From positions 1 through 64,000 of the forward strand of contig MEDY01000119.1 of assembly GCA_001724265.1 (NCBI GenBank): a stretch of DNA of 64,000 nucleotides, written 5' to 3'. The notes under the pieces were generated by a model, which had not been told where the DNA came from, made no database searches, and worked only from the letters and a program-made list of their open reading frames with translations. The translations under genes and the position numbers were made by a program. Below are positions 41,918 through 53,300 of the stretch, piece by piece. How positions within the stretch are numbered: the stretch's first letter is position 1; each line of letters begins with the position of its first letter. The DNA is from Rhizaria sp. SCN 62-66 (taxonomy: Eukaryota; Rhizaria, unplaced).

Positions 41918-44900
41918 ATGTCTGACCCGTCTCGCGACCCGTTATCGGACGACAGCGCGTCCGCGCCGCCCTTCCTGCCTTTTACTTCGGACGAAGAGCC
42001 CTCCGACAGCAACAACAACAATGTGAGCCAGCAGCAGCAGCAGCAGCAGCCGCCGCAGCCGCCGCAGCGCCTGGCGTCGATGTCGCGCCCGCGGCGCATG
42101 TCGGTTATGCTCGTTGACGGCACAACTATTCACCCCGACGGGACCGACGGCGCCGACCTCGGCTCGCTGGCCGTGGCCTCGGCGGGCGGCTACGAGGACC
42201 TGCGGTCGCCCAGCTTCGACGAGTTCCTGCCGCCGCACCTGCAGTCGGGCTTCGCGGCCAGCCCCATGGGCCTGGACCTGGACCTGGACCTGGCTTCGGT
42301 CACGGCCGCGGGCGTCAGCGCCGTCGACGCGGGCCCTGACCCCTTCTCGCTGTTGCCCGGTCCCGCCGCCTTTGCTGCCGCCGCGGCTGCCGCCGCCGCC
42401 TCCGCCGCCGCGTTCCCCACGGCCGCCGGGTTCCCGCCCGGGCCCGGCTTCCCCTCACAGGCCGGGTTCCCGCCCGCCGCCGCGGCTGCCTTCCCCCCGA
42501 CCGTGCCTGCCTCCGACGCCGCCGCGACCGCTGCCACGGGCGCCGCGGGCTCTGGGCCCTTGTCCGCCGGCTCCGTGTCGGACGCCAGCGCCTTCTCCGC
42601 CGCCTACGCGGGCTCGGTCGCCAGCGCGGGCTCCGTGCTCAGCGCGGGCTCGGTGCCCATCGGCGTCGCGTTCCCTGCCGGCGTCGACATCTTCGCGCAG
42701 CCCCCGCTCGTCTCCGCGGGCGGCAGTCCCCTGCTGGCCGGCCTGAGCGGCGCTCCCGCCCCTGCGGCGGCCGCGGCGGCCGCGGCGGCCAGTCAGCCGG
42801 GCAGTCTGCAGGGCAGTCCGCTGGCGCCCGACGCCGCCGGCTTCCCGCCCACGGTCGCCCTGCCCCTGATGGCCGGCGTGCCCCTGGCCGGCGTGCCGCT
42901 GACCGGCGTGCCGCTGGGAGTGCCGATGTCGCTGTCGGCGACGCTGCCCGTGGGCGACATGGAGCTGGCCTACCCGGGAGTCGAGTTCCCCGAAACCGCG
43001 AACACGGTCGCCAACCTCGCCGCCGCCGCCGCTGCCGCTGCCGCCGCTTCCGAGGAGACCCACCCCGCGCTGGACCCCTACAGCCACCCCGAGGGCGCGC
43101 TGCTGCCGCCCGTGGCCCAGCCGCAGCCTGGCCCCTCGCCCAGCAGCATCACCGTCAGCCTCAGCAGCGCCGGCGGCGTCAGCTCCAGTTCCCACAGCTC
43201 CAGCGCCGCCGCCACTGCAGGCGGCGGCGGCGGCGGCGGCGGTTACGCCACCCGCCCCTCACGCGCGAGCTCCGTGGCGACTGCGCGCCCGGCCTCGCTG
43301 GCCGCGCATCCCGCCGCGCAGCCCGTGGACGACTTCGGCGACGGCGCCGCGGCCGGCGACGGCTACGGCGACGGCTACGGCGGCGGCTACGGCGATGCGG
43401 ACCCCTACGACGACGACGACTACGACGAGGAGGCCGCGGGACCCGACCCGCGCGCCGCGCTGGCCGCGGCGGCCGAGGCGGCGGACCTGGCCGCTGAGGC
43501 CGCGGCGGAGGAGGCGGAGGCCATCGCGGGCGGCGTGCGGCCGCGCGACCTGGACCCGGCGGCGCAGGTGGCCATCACCGAGGCTGTGGCCGCGGACCTG
43601 GCCGCCGCCAACATGGCACTGGCCGAAATGAAGAGCGCCGCGCAGGCCGCCGCGGCCGCAGCCGTGGCCGCGCAGGCCGCCCAGGCCGCGCAGGCGCAGG
43701 CGGAGGCGGAGGCCGCCGCCGAGGCCGCCGCTGCCGCCGCCGCGAAGGCCGAGGCGCAGGCGCAAGCCCTCGCCAACAGCAATACCGCCGCCGCGGCCTC
43801 AGTCGCCTCCGCGGCCGCCGCCGTGGCCTCCGCCGCGGCCGCGTCCGCCGCCGTGGCCGTGGCCGCGGTGTCGGGCTCCCCCGCGCGCGCCGCCTCGGCC
43901 GGCCTGCGGTCCGCCCTATCCAGCCCCAGCCCCGCCACCGCCACCGCGCCCGGCGCCGCACACACGCCCGCGGGCCGCGCCTCGGCCGGCGCGTCCCCCG
44001 CCGCGTCCGCCGCCGCCGGCGCGTCCCCGCCGCCTTCGTCCGCGGCGTCGACCGCGGCGTCGTCGTCGGCCCCCCCCGCTTTCCCGTTCGCGGTCCGCGG
44101 CGGCCCGTCGCGTGAACCCGAGGACGACTCGGTCGAGGCCATCGCCTTCCGCGCCGCGTACATGGCGCGTTCGCCGGAGGTGCTCCGCGCGGCGCACGCG
44201 CGCGCGGCGGCCCTGCGCGAGCAGCGCAAGGCGCAGCAGGCCAAGACCTTCGCGACTCTCGAAGAGGAGGCGCGGCGGCACTTCATTCAGCCGCTGGCGA
44301 CCAAGCCGCTGACGCTTGAGCGCTACAAGATGCTGCTGCGCGCCAAGAACAACTCGCTCGACTACTACCCCAGCTACAACTCGCTGTACCTCAAGGCGGC
44401 AGTGTCCGAGACGTGGGCCGCGAACCAGTGGCGCATCTTCTTTAAGTGGCTGCTCGCGTTGCTGGTTGGCGTCTGCGTCGGCTTCCTGGGTTTCGCGGCC
44501 ATCTTCGGCACGCGCGTGCTCAACGACATCAAGCTCGGCTGGGTGGGGTACTTCCTGCAGTCGGACAACTACTTCCTCGGCTGGCTCATCTTCACGGCCT
44601 GGAACGCGGCCTTCCTGTGCATCACGGCGGCCGTGATCAACTACCATTGCCCCATCTCGGCCTCGGGCTTGCCCGACGTGCGCGCCTTCCTCAACGGCGC
44701 CAATATCCCCACGCTCTTCACCTTCCGCGCGCTCTACTCCAAGGTCTTCATCACCGTGCTCTGCGTGGCGGCCTCGATGCCCATGGGCGTGCAGGGCCCG
44801 CTCATCCACACCGGCGCGCTCATCGGCGGCTGGCTCGCGCAGCACATGCGCACCGTAGTGCTGCGCCTGTGTTGCTGCGCGGGCCCGCGCGACGAGATCC

Positions 44901-44982
44901 GCGACGAGGAGGACCGACCCGTCTTCCCCTCGCACCACCCCTACTTGGACGAGCAGGACGTCCTCGCGCCGCGCTCCGCGCT

Positions 44983-45015
<33 letters not shown>

Positions 45016-48000
45016 CGCGCAGCAGCACCAGCAGCAGCGCATGGGCCGCCGCGTGCCGTCCCATCAAAACATGGCTGCCGCCGCGGGCGTCGGCGCCACC
45101 CAGGCCGCCGGCGCCGCTGCGGGCGCGCCGGGCTCTGCGCGCAAGCAGCGTCCGCGCGCGGCGGCGGCGCAGCGCGAGGGCGGCATCCAGATGAGCCTCC
45201 TGGGCGACACCGACAACGGCGACGGCGGCGACGGCGCGGGCGTCAGCAGTAGCGCCAGCGCGCGCGCGCCGCGGACCGGCGCCGTGGGCTACAGCGATGA
45301 CGGCGACGATGACGACGGCGCCGCGGCCGCGCGCCGCCGCGCCGGCGGCAAGGCCAAGGGCAAGGGCGGGCACGGCCGCGCGGCCGCGCTCATCGACGCC
45401 GACAGCACCGAGGCGCTTTCGCAGCTGCCCGCAGAGCCCGCGATGGGCTCGCGCCAGCGCCAGAGCGCCAACGCCGCGTACGGCCAGCGCCGCGGCGGCG
45501 CCGTGGCCTCGGTCTCGGGCTCCGCGCAGCGCGGCGGCCCCGGCGCCGCGGGCTCTGCGGCGGGCGCTGCGGGCTCGCTGGCGACTGCGCCGGTGCGGCG
45601 GCGCGTGTCGATGAACGAGTCCGCGATGCTGAACATCGACCGCGTGAACGAGAACATGGCCGAAGTGGATCCGCAGGCGTATGCCAACGTTGACAACAGC
45701 GCCGGCACGCGCTGGGGTCTCGAGTCGGTTGACATCACGTCCTACATCGCCTCCGGCAACGCCGACGACGACGCCGGCGCCGCGGGCGAGCGCGCGCTCT
45801 TCGATGCCTCGGGCCGGCCGATCCAGGACCCGCAGGACTCTGAGCCCTCGGGACGCGGCCGCAGCGACTCGTTTTCGCTCACGCGCCTCGGCCGCAGCGG
45901 CGGCGGCGGCGCGGGCGCGGGCGGCGCAGGCAACAGCTGTGACGAGGACGAGGACGACGACGAGGACGACCATGACGAGGATGAGGACGAGGACGGTGAC
46001 GAGGACGGTGACCACAGCGACTCCAAGTCCAAGCGCTCCAACAGCAAGGGCGGCCGCAGCAACAGCGTGTCCCGCTCCAAGACGCGCCCCGCGACGGCGG
46101 CGCAGCAGTCCCCCTCGCAGCAGCCGCAGGCGGCGTCGGTTGCCGGCGGGCGCGGCCAGACGCACGGCCACGGCCATGGGCACGAGGACAACGAGGAGGA
46201 GGAGGCGGGCGATCACTTCCCCGCGCTCTCGCCCGAGCCGCTGGGTTCGCGCGCCTTCTCCAGCAGCAGCGCGCCGCCCGCGCTGCCGCCGCCGCGCAAC
46301 CCCGCCGTGACCTTGTCCGCGCCGGTCGCCGCGGCGCCCCCGACCGTGGTGTCGCCCCGCGCCGCCGCTCTCGCGCAGCAGCAGGCCCTCCAGCAGCAGC
46401 AACAGCAGCAGCTAGCATTACAGCAGCAGCAGCAGCATCTGGCGGCGGGCCCCGCGCCGCGCATGGGTCGCATGCCCTCGGTATTGGACATGCGCGGGCT
46501 CACGGCCGCGATGCCCGCGCTGCCCAGCGCCGCGGGCATGGCCAACACGCTCCAGATCGGCGCGGGTCTCTACCAGCAGCAGCAGCAACAGCGCCAGTAC
46601 ATGCAGCAACAGCAGCTCCAACAGCAGCAGACGCAGCAGCCGCTGACGTACGCACAGCAACAGGCGCAGGCGCAGCAGGCGCAGGTGCTGGCACAGATCC
46701 AGTCGCACCAGCAGCGGCAGGCGCAGGCGCAGGCGCAGGCGCAGGGGCTGCCGGGCGCGCCCTACAGCGCGGCGCCGCGGCGCCGTATCCCGGCCCCGCC
46801 GCGCGTGGTGCAGCGCAAGGGCTGCGGGCCGCGCTGGTGGCGCCGCATCCCCGTCCCGTCCTTCGCCAACGACGTCGAACGCCGCGACTTCTCCTGCATC
46901 GGCGCCGCGTGCGGCGTGGCCTCGTCGGTGACGGCGCCGCTGGGCGGGACGCTTTTCGCGGCGCACGAGACGGGCACGACGTGGAACCTCGACCTGGGCC
47001 TGCGCGTGCTCTTCGCCGCTGTCGTCTCTGTGCTCACCATTGCCTTCTTCACCACCGGCCTGCTCGACTCGTGGGGCGACTTCAACCTGCGGCTCTACGG
47101 CACCATGTACGTCGGCTCCGCTGTCACGCAGTTCGTGTGGTGGGAGATCCCCGCCTTCGTCTTCGTCGGCGTCATCGGCGGCTCGCTGGGCGCGCTCTTT
47201 GCGCAGGCCATCGCGCGCGCGACGCTGTACCGCAACCAGCTCACGGCCAAGTACCCCAAGTGGGTCCGCGTCGCCGACACGGCGGCCGCGGCGGCCATCT
47301 GGTCCACCATCATCTACTTCGTGCCCTTCTTCTGGGACTGCGTCGACATCGACCCCGCGTTCCCGGCCACCGAGGCCGCCGAGACGGCCTCCGCGGGCAC
47401 CTTCAAGACGCAGCGCTACAACTGCCCCGAGGGCCAGCACAACACCATGGCGGACCTGTCGATGGTGCGCCAGAACGTGCTGCTCAAGCACATGCTCGTG
47501 CGCCAGATCCCGCACTGGTTCTCGCTCGGCCAGCTCGCCTTCTGGGGCATTCTGTACTCGCTGGGCGCGCTTATGGTCTGCATCACCTCGGTCGTCGCCG
47601 GCATCTTCCTGCCCAACCTCACCATCGGCGCCATCATCGGCCGCTTCATTGGCGTCATGCTCGCGCGCTGGAACAACCAGGGTGACTCGGGGCTCCCCAT
47701 CAACCCGGGCGCATACGCCGCCGTCGGCTGCGCGGCCTTTCTCGTCGGCTCCACCGACAACCCCATCGCGGACGCCATCCTCATCCTCGAGGTCATGTCC
47801 GACTACTCGTACTTCATGCCCGTCGTCATCGGCGCCATTGTCGCGCACCTGGTCGGCTCCTCCATCTCGGAGCCGCTGACGTCGCTGATCATCGGCAACA
47901 AGCTGCTGCCGGTGCTGCAGCGCGAGCCGCCTGCGCAGCTCAAGGTGCTCACCACGGCGCAGGTCATGACGCGCCACCCGGTGTGCCTGGGTATCAACGA

Positions 48001-48868
48001 GCCCGTGGCGCACCTCATCGAGGTGCTCGCCACGTGCACGCACAACGGCTTCCCCGTCGTCTACTCCTCCTGCGCGCGCAACCGGCACTCGGACGTATCG
48101 CACCAGCTGCACGTGTCGAACCACCAGGGCGTGGGCTGCAACCGCGCAGTGGTGGGCATGATCCTCCGCAAGCAGCTGCTCGTGGTGCTGCTGCGCCGCG
48201 TCTGGCGTAGCAACGCGCAGGAGTTCACGCCCGCAGAGTTCGACGAGGCCGTCAACTTCCCCATGCCAGCGCTCTCGGACGTCACGCGCGGGCTCACGCG
48301 CCGCGACTTGACCGCGCGCCTTGACCTGGGGCCCTATTGCAACCGCTCCTCACTGCCGGTGCACGAGCACGTGTCGGCCGACGTGACCTTCCGCCTCTTC
48401 TCCCAGTTCGCGCTGCGCCACCTGGCCGTGATCAACGAGCGCGGCGAGCTCACCGGCATCGTGACGCGCCTCGAGATGCTCGCGCCAGTTATCATGCACC
48501 GCTACGCGGCGCAGACGCTGCAGGAGCGCAGCAACGTCATGCGCGGCGACCTCACGCAGCTCGAGAAGGGCTGCGCCGCCAACACGGCCTACGAGCTGCG
48601 CAAGGCCTTCTACACGGAGCGCGACGGCGACGGCGACGACGCCGACGCCAACTACCACCAGCAGACGCACAACGCGTCGCAGTACAGCTACTCGCGCGAC
48701 CAGCTGCGCCGCCGCAACGAACGCGCGCGCTCCATTGCCAGCGCGCGCGCCAGCGCGGCTGAGTACCAGGCGCAGCTGCAGGTGCTGCAGTCATACCAGC
48801 AGCAACAGCAGCAAAAGTCGCCGCAGCAGCAGTCTCAGCAGCAGCAGGCGCCCACGACTCAGGCGTAA
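41918..48868 (+). CDS. Giant CLC-type chloride channel/transporter with CBS domains
   Basis: A single-exon frame of 2,316 aa, from ATG 41918 (MSDPSRDPLSDDSASAPP) to TAA 48866. About 800 Ala/Pro/Gly-rich residues precede the membrane domain. First half of the CLC fold (residues about 840-985): NYFLGWLIFTAWNAAFL, ASGLPDVRAFLNGANIP (family GSGIPE, Ser kept), and MGVQGPLIHTGALIGG, the GKEGP motif, with Gln959 at the gating glutamate. Then comes an insertion of ~660 residues with polyQ and acidic tracts. Second half (about 1650-2000): RRDFSCIGAACGVASS, APLGGTLFAAHETGTTW (Glu1684 at the proton-glutamate position) and GIFLPNLTIGAIIGRFIG. Two CBS motifs follow (TTAQVMTRHPVCLGINEPVA near 47955; HLAVINERGELTGIVTRLEM near 48420), then a polyQ tail. 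CLC proteins move chloride across plasma or endosomal membranes. Gln at the gate predicts loss of gating or proton coupling. Confidence 0.88.
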
Positions 48869-48893
48869 GCAAGCAAGCAAGCAGGCAGGCAAG

Positions 48894-48911
48894 CACATGC
48901 GCACGCATGTG
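48894..48911. repeat. 18-bp near-palindrome after the CLC stop codon
   Basis: CACATGCG and CGCATGTG flank a central CA. It follows a GCAA/GCAG repeat directly after the stop codon. It could be a protein-binding site or a 3'-UTR hairpin. Confidence 0.6.
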
Positions 48912-49500
48912 AGATGCGACCGGCAGTATGGCTGCTGGGACCATTGGCATTGCTGAGAGCTTACAACAACACACGTCGTCGACGGAATGGATGTTCACTC
49001 TACGTGAAACATTTTTGTTATTTCACTTCAATGCTCTTTGTGCTTTTACCCTCCTATCTAATGTTTTCAGTCATGACATGTGTGCCGAGATTGGCGCACA
49101 ACGTTTGCCGCAGTTACGGTAGATTTTGTTCTTCTTACTTTTTTCGTTTTCGTTGTCCGTTTTTGTTGTCCGTAAATAAGTTATTTTAGTCGTGACCGGC
49201 GAGTCGGAAAAGCATATAAGTTCGAGCTGTCTTTCGTCTTATTTATCTCTTTTTCCTTCGTTTTGTTTGTTCGCCTTTGAATTTGTCTTTCGTTTATTTT
49301 TTAAATGCGTGTGTGATCCGTTCTTGCATGCGTGTTTTGCTGCGTCGGTGTCTGTGCCTCTGCCTCTGTCTCTGTCACACCGCAAAGGACTCACTTCCCG
49401 ACCCCTCAGCGACGCAGCCAGCTCGTCGGTCACGCCACGCGCACTCAGCACTTGCACTCCGTCAGCCAGTTCGTTGTTGGCATCGCACGCCGCGCAAAAG

Positions 49501-49525
49501 CAGCAGCGCAGCGCTTGCGCTGCTG
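49501..49525. ncRNA. Perfect 10-bp hairpin in an isolated GC-rich island; possible non-coding RNA
   Basis: CAGCAGCGCA (49501-49510) pairs with TGCGCTGCTG (49516-49525) across a 5-base loop GCGCT. It sits in a GC-rich island of about 360 bp inside AT-rich intergenic DNA. No recognised RNA family; transcription is not shown. Confidence 0.25.
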
Positions 49526-50304
49526 GGCGGCCTGCGCGGGACCCCGTGACCCCTGCCAGGCCCGTGCCCGCTTTCCCCCCGTTGCTTTCCCCCCCTTGCC
49601 TATCTCGCACTGCTCCGGTCTTGTTGCTGCGGCGACAGCCACCAGATAAACTTCTTGTTTGCATGTGTGCGAACACATGTGATCGGAGCGGAAGACGGGG
49701 GGTATAGACGGGCAATGTTTCTATTATTCAAATTTTAGCATTTAATTCATTTACATTATGTATAATACAACTCAAAATTACTATATAAACTTATTATCCG
49801 ACTGTACATGTCATCTTTCGTGGTGCTTTTGTTTGTGGTGCTCGTATTCCACTCTTTCCTGACGCCCCGCCGTTTCTGCCCGATGATGAGCATGCAGCTT
49901 GAAAGTGATATATCTTGCCGCTTTCATTTCCAGCTTAAATGTTAGTTTTTAATTAACACGAGACAGACAGTTTAGCATCTTGGCATAGCGTTAATTTTTA
50001 TGATGTCGGATTCCTGACACTTTTATTTTCAGTTAAAGCACCGACTGTCTGGGGTCACTGTGATTTTGCGTTGATTCTCTATTCTTGCCTCCGACTAAGG
50101 AGCCTTTAAGGATTTTTGAAACATGTTTGCCTTGATAACTTAGTAAACCTTTATTTGTATCGATTACACATGCTCACATTTCTGCTTACATCTTCCCACG
50201 CTCACAGGCTCGATTAGTAGCCAGGAAAATCGCATAAGACTTGAGAACACATTGAATTTGAACCAATCTCGACCCCCTAGTCCTTCGAACCCCGGCCAAG
50301 GTTC

Positions 50305-53300
50305 ATGCGCTCTACCGCGAAGCAGACTGCCCGCGTAAGTCAATCATTAAAACCACATCCCATTCTTCCTACTGCATTTCTTCATTTGCAGCAGCGTCTC
50401 ACAACTTGCTTTCCTCACCTCCCGTTCTCTATGTCTTTCCTACTTTCTTCCTCTCGTTCTCATCCCCGCGTTTATCCCTGCATTTGCAGCCATCGGCCAC
50501 GGGCGGCGGGCTCCACAGCTCGTCATCGGCGCTGCCATATGTTATCAAGGACATAAGCTTCGGCGCGCCCGACTCCCCCGCGCCCCCGCCGCCCGCGCCC
50601 CGCCGCGGCGGCCCCTCGTTCGCGCTCACAGCCCCCGCGGGCCCCGCCGGCCCCGCGGGCGCCTCTGCACTGCAGAAGCAGTCCTCGCGCATTGCGGAGC
50701 CGCCCAGCACGTACGTGGGCAGCGGGCCCGTGCGCCGCAAGCCCGCGCCACCGACAGTCCCGCTCCACGCCTGGGCCGCCACCGGCGCCGCCACGCCCCC
50801 CGCCGCCTCGGCCGCCGCCGCCGCCGCCGCCGCGGTGATGTCGGGCGCCACCTTTGTCCTCGTGCCGCCCCGCGCCGGGCAGCAGCAGCCTGACTCTGCT
50901 TCGGTGCCCTACGGCGCGCCCCGCTTCGGCAGCACCGGCCCACCGCCGCCGCTGCCGCCCGCGCAGCTGGCTCCGCTCGCGCGCACGCCTTCCCAACAGC
51001 AGCAGCAGCAGTACGCGGCGCGGCCGCCATCGCCGCGGCACACGCACCCCGCGACGGCGACGGAGCGCGCCGCGGGCGCAGGCGGGGCGCCGCTGCGCAT
51101 CCCGCTCTCGGCCGCGGCCTTCTTCTCGATGCAGTTCCCGTTTCCGTCCACCAGCAAGGCCGCCACCGCGGCGTCGCCCGCGGGCGGCGGCAGCGGTAGC
51201 GGCGGCGAGAGCCCCAGCGCGATCGACCTGCTGCTGCTGCAGACGGGCTCAGCGTCGTCCGTGTCGCAGCTCTCGCCCGTGGACGTGACCGTGCGTCTGC
51301 AGCAACTGCGTGAGGCCTACTTCCACCTCGCCAACCGGCACGCGCGCGGTCACCGCTGCTCGGGCTGCGAGAGCGGCGCGCACGGGCCTGGCGCGCACGG
51401 GCCCGGCGGCCGGCCCGCCTTCGACACGACTCCGCGAAAGTTTCGCTCCGACGGCGGCGAGCCCGACTCAACATCGAGCGTCGTGTCGGGCCCCTTGGGC
51501 GGCGGCCGCGGCGGGGCCAGCGCGGCAGCGAGCTCGCGCGCGCGCGACGCCGTGGGCGCGAGCGACATGAGCGCGCTTAAGTCGGGCATGGTGCTTTTCT
51601 TCACTCAGCAGCAGCAGCACCGCGCGGCCGCCCGCCGCGCTGCGGCGCGCGAGGCGCAGCGCGGCGGCGCAGGCGGGCCGCTGGGCCAGGGCCGCGCCAG
51701 CGAGACGCGTCTGCGGGCCCTCGAGGGCGGTGCGCTTGTCGAGGAGGTCCCCGACCAGCCCGCCGACGCGGGCAACATGCGCTTTACCTTCCAGATCAAG
51801 CCGCGCAAGCCTCTGGCCGCGGCCGCGACGGCGGCGACGACTGGCGTGACGCCGGCGCTGGGCGCGGGCCCCGGCAGCGCGGCGGCCACGAGCAGTACCG
51901 CGACGACGGCGGCGACGGCGGCGCAGGGGCTGCGCGCGGGCCCGGCGCGGCGCGTGATTCTGTCGCAGTCCGCGGCGTCCAAGGCGGAGACGGACGCGGC
52001 GATCCTGGAGAAGCAGGTCATCGCGCACCTCAACGCGCCGACGTGCTATCTCTTTGGCCCGCCCGGCATGCTTGACAGCAGGGACGTCGCCGCTTTTATG
52101 GCTGGCGTGCGCTCCGCGGCGCAGGCACTTGCGGGGAACCGGCAGTACCTCGCCATGGCGCAGCGGCGCGCGCGCGAGCAGGCGCGGCGCGACCGTATGC
52201 TCAAGCGCGGCAACGGCGAGGGCGACGGCGCCGACGACAGCGACTTTGGCGGCTTCGAGCGCGACCCCGATGACTCGCTATCGACCGCGGCGGGCGGCGG
52301 CGGCGGCAACAGCGCTGTGGACGTGAACAAGGTGCTGCGCGCCGTGTACGCCGACACGCTGCAGCACTTGCAGACCTTCGGCGCTGCGGGCCGCGTCTTC
52401 AAGTCGGTCCCCGAGGCCGTGCGCGCGCTGCGGGCGCTTCTGGTGGCGCCCGGCGCGGCGCGCATGCAGCTGCTGCAGGCGCTGGCGCCGATCCAAGCAC
52501 AGCTTGTGTACTCGCGGCGCAACCGGCCGCGGCCCGCGCAGATGGGCGGCGCGGCGGCCGCGCCCGTGGGCGAGATCGACCTTTACGCGCCGCGGCAGCT
52601 GCCGTCGCTCAGCGAGGTCGAGCGCGTGCTCGACGCCGCGCAGACGGGCGAGCAGACGTTGGACATCATGCGCAAGTTCGCCGCGCTGGGACGCCGCTTC
52701 CTGTCGCCCGAAGACCTCGTCCGTGCTGTGCGCGCTGAGGCCGAGACGACGGAGGAGATGAAGCGGCAGGTCTTCCTCTTCCTCAACAACCGCAAGTGCG
52801 AGCTGCTGGACGAGGCGGCCGTGCGCAAGGCGCGGCTGGCGGCGGTGCCGCACGTGGACGTGTACTACCGCCCCGCGGACCCGCTGTTGGCGGCGCGCAA
52901 CCCGCTGACGGCGGAGACGCTGCACCAGCCCGTGCTGGTGACGCGCGAGGAGGTCGATCTGGTCTTCGAGCGCGGCCAGGCCGGTGCGCACACGATCATC
53001 CACCTCGACCAACTGGCGCGCGAGCTGGCCGTGAGCATGATCGCGCGCGAGACGGGCAAGATCGTGCCCGCCGTCGCGCGCAAGACAAGCATCACGCTCA
53101 TGGGACGCCAGCTTGAGCTTGCCGCGCCCCTCAGCAACAGCAATAACGGCAGCAACAACTCTATCCCGGACGGCAGCAGCGGCGCCGTCCCTGGGACGGC
53201 TCGTCGCAGCAGCACCTCAGGCGCTTTGACCGACGAGGCTCAGTCGCAGCAGCCGCAATCGCCGGCCGAGCCGCCCGGCGCGTCGCCCGTGCGCCACTGG

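Larger units (their letters stand above)
48869..50304. other. Intergenic region between the CLC gene and the giant repeat-protein gene
   Basis: It opens with a degenerate GCAA/GCAG tetranucleotide repeat (48869-48893) and an 18-bp near-palindrome (48894-48911). AT-rich DNA follows, broken by a GC-rich island at about 49330-49690 that contains a perfect 10-bp hairpin. The island has open frames on both strands but none with recognisable features. From 49700 to 50280 it is AT-rich again. Confidence 0.5.

Noticed and set aside
43916-46402. 828-codon leftward ORF opposite the CLC gene
   Set aside because: The plus strand encodes clear CLC motifs here; the antisense has none.
49192-49715. Overlapping ORFs of 158-171 codons on both strands
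   Set aside because: Neither has coding composition along its length, conserved motifs or splice support; treated as a possible non-coding island instead.
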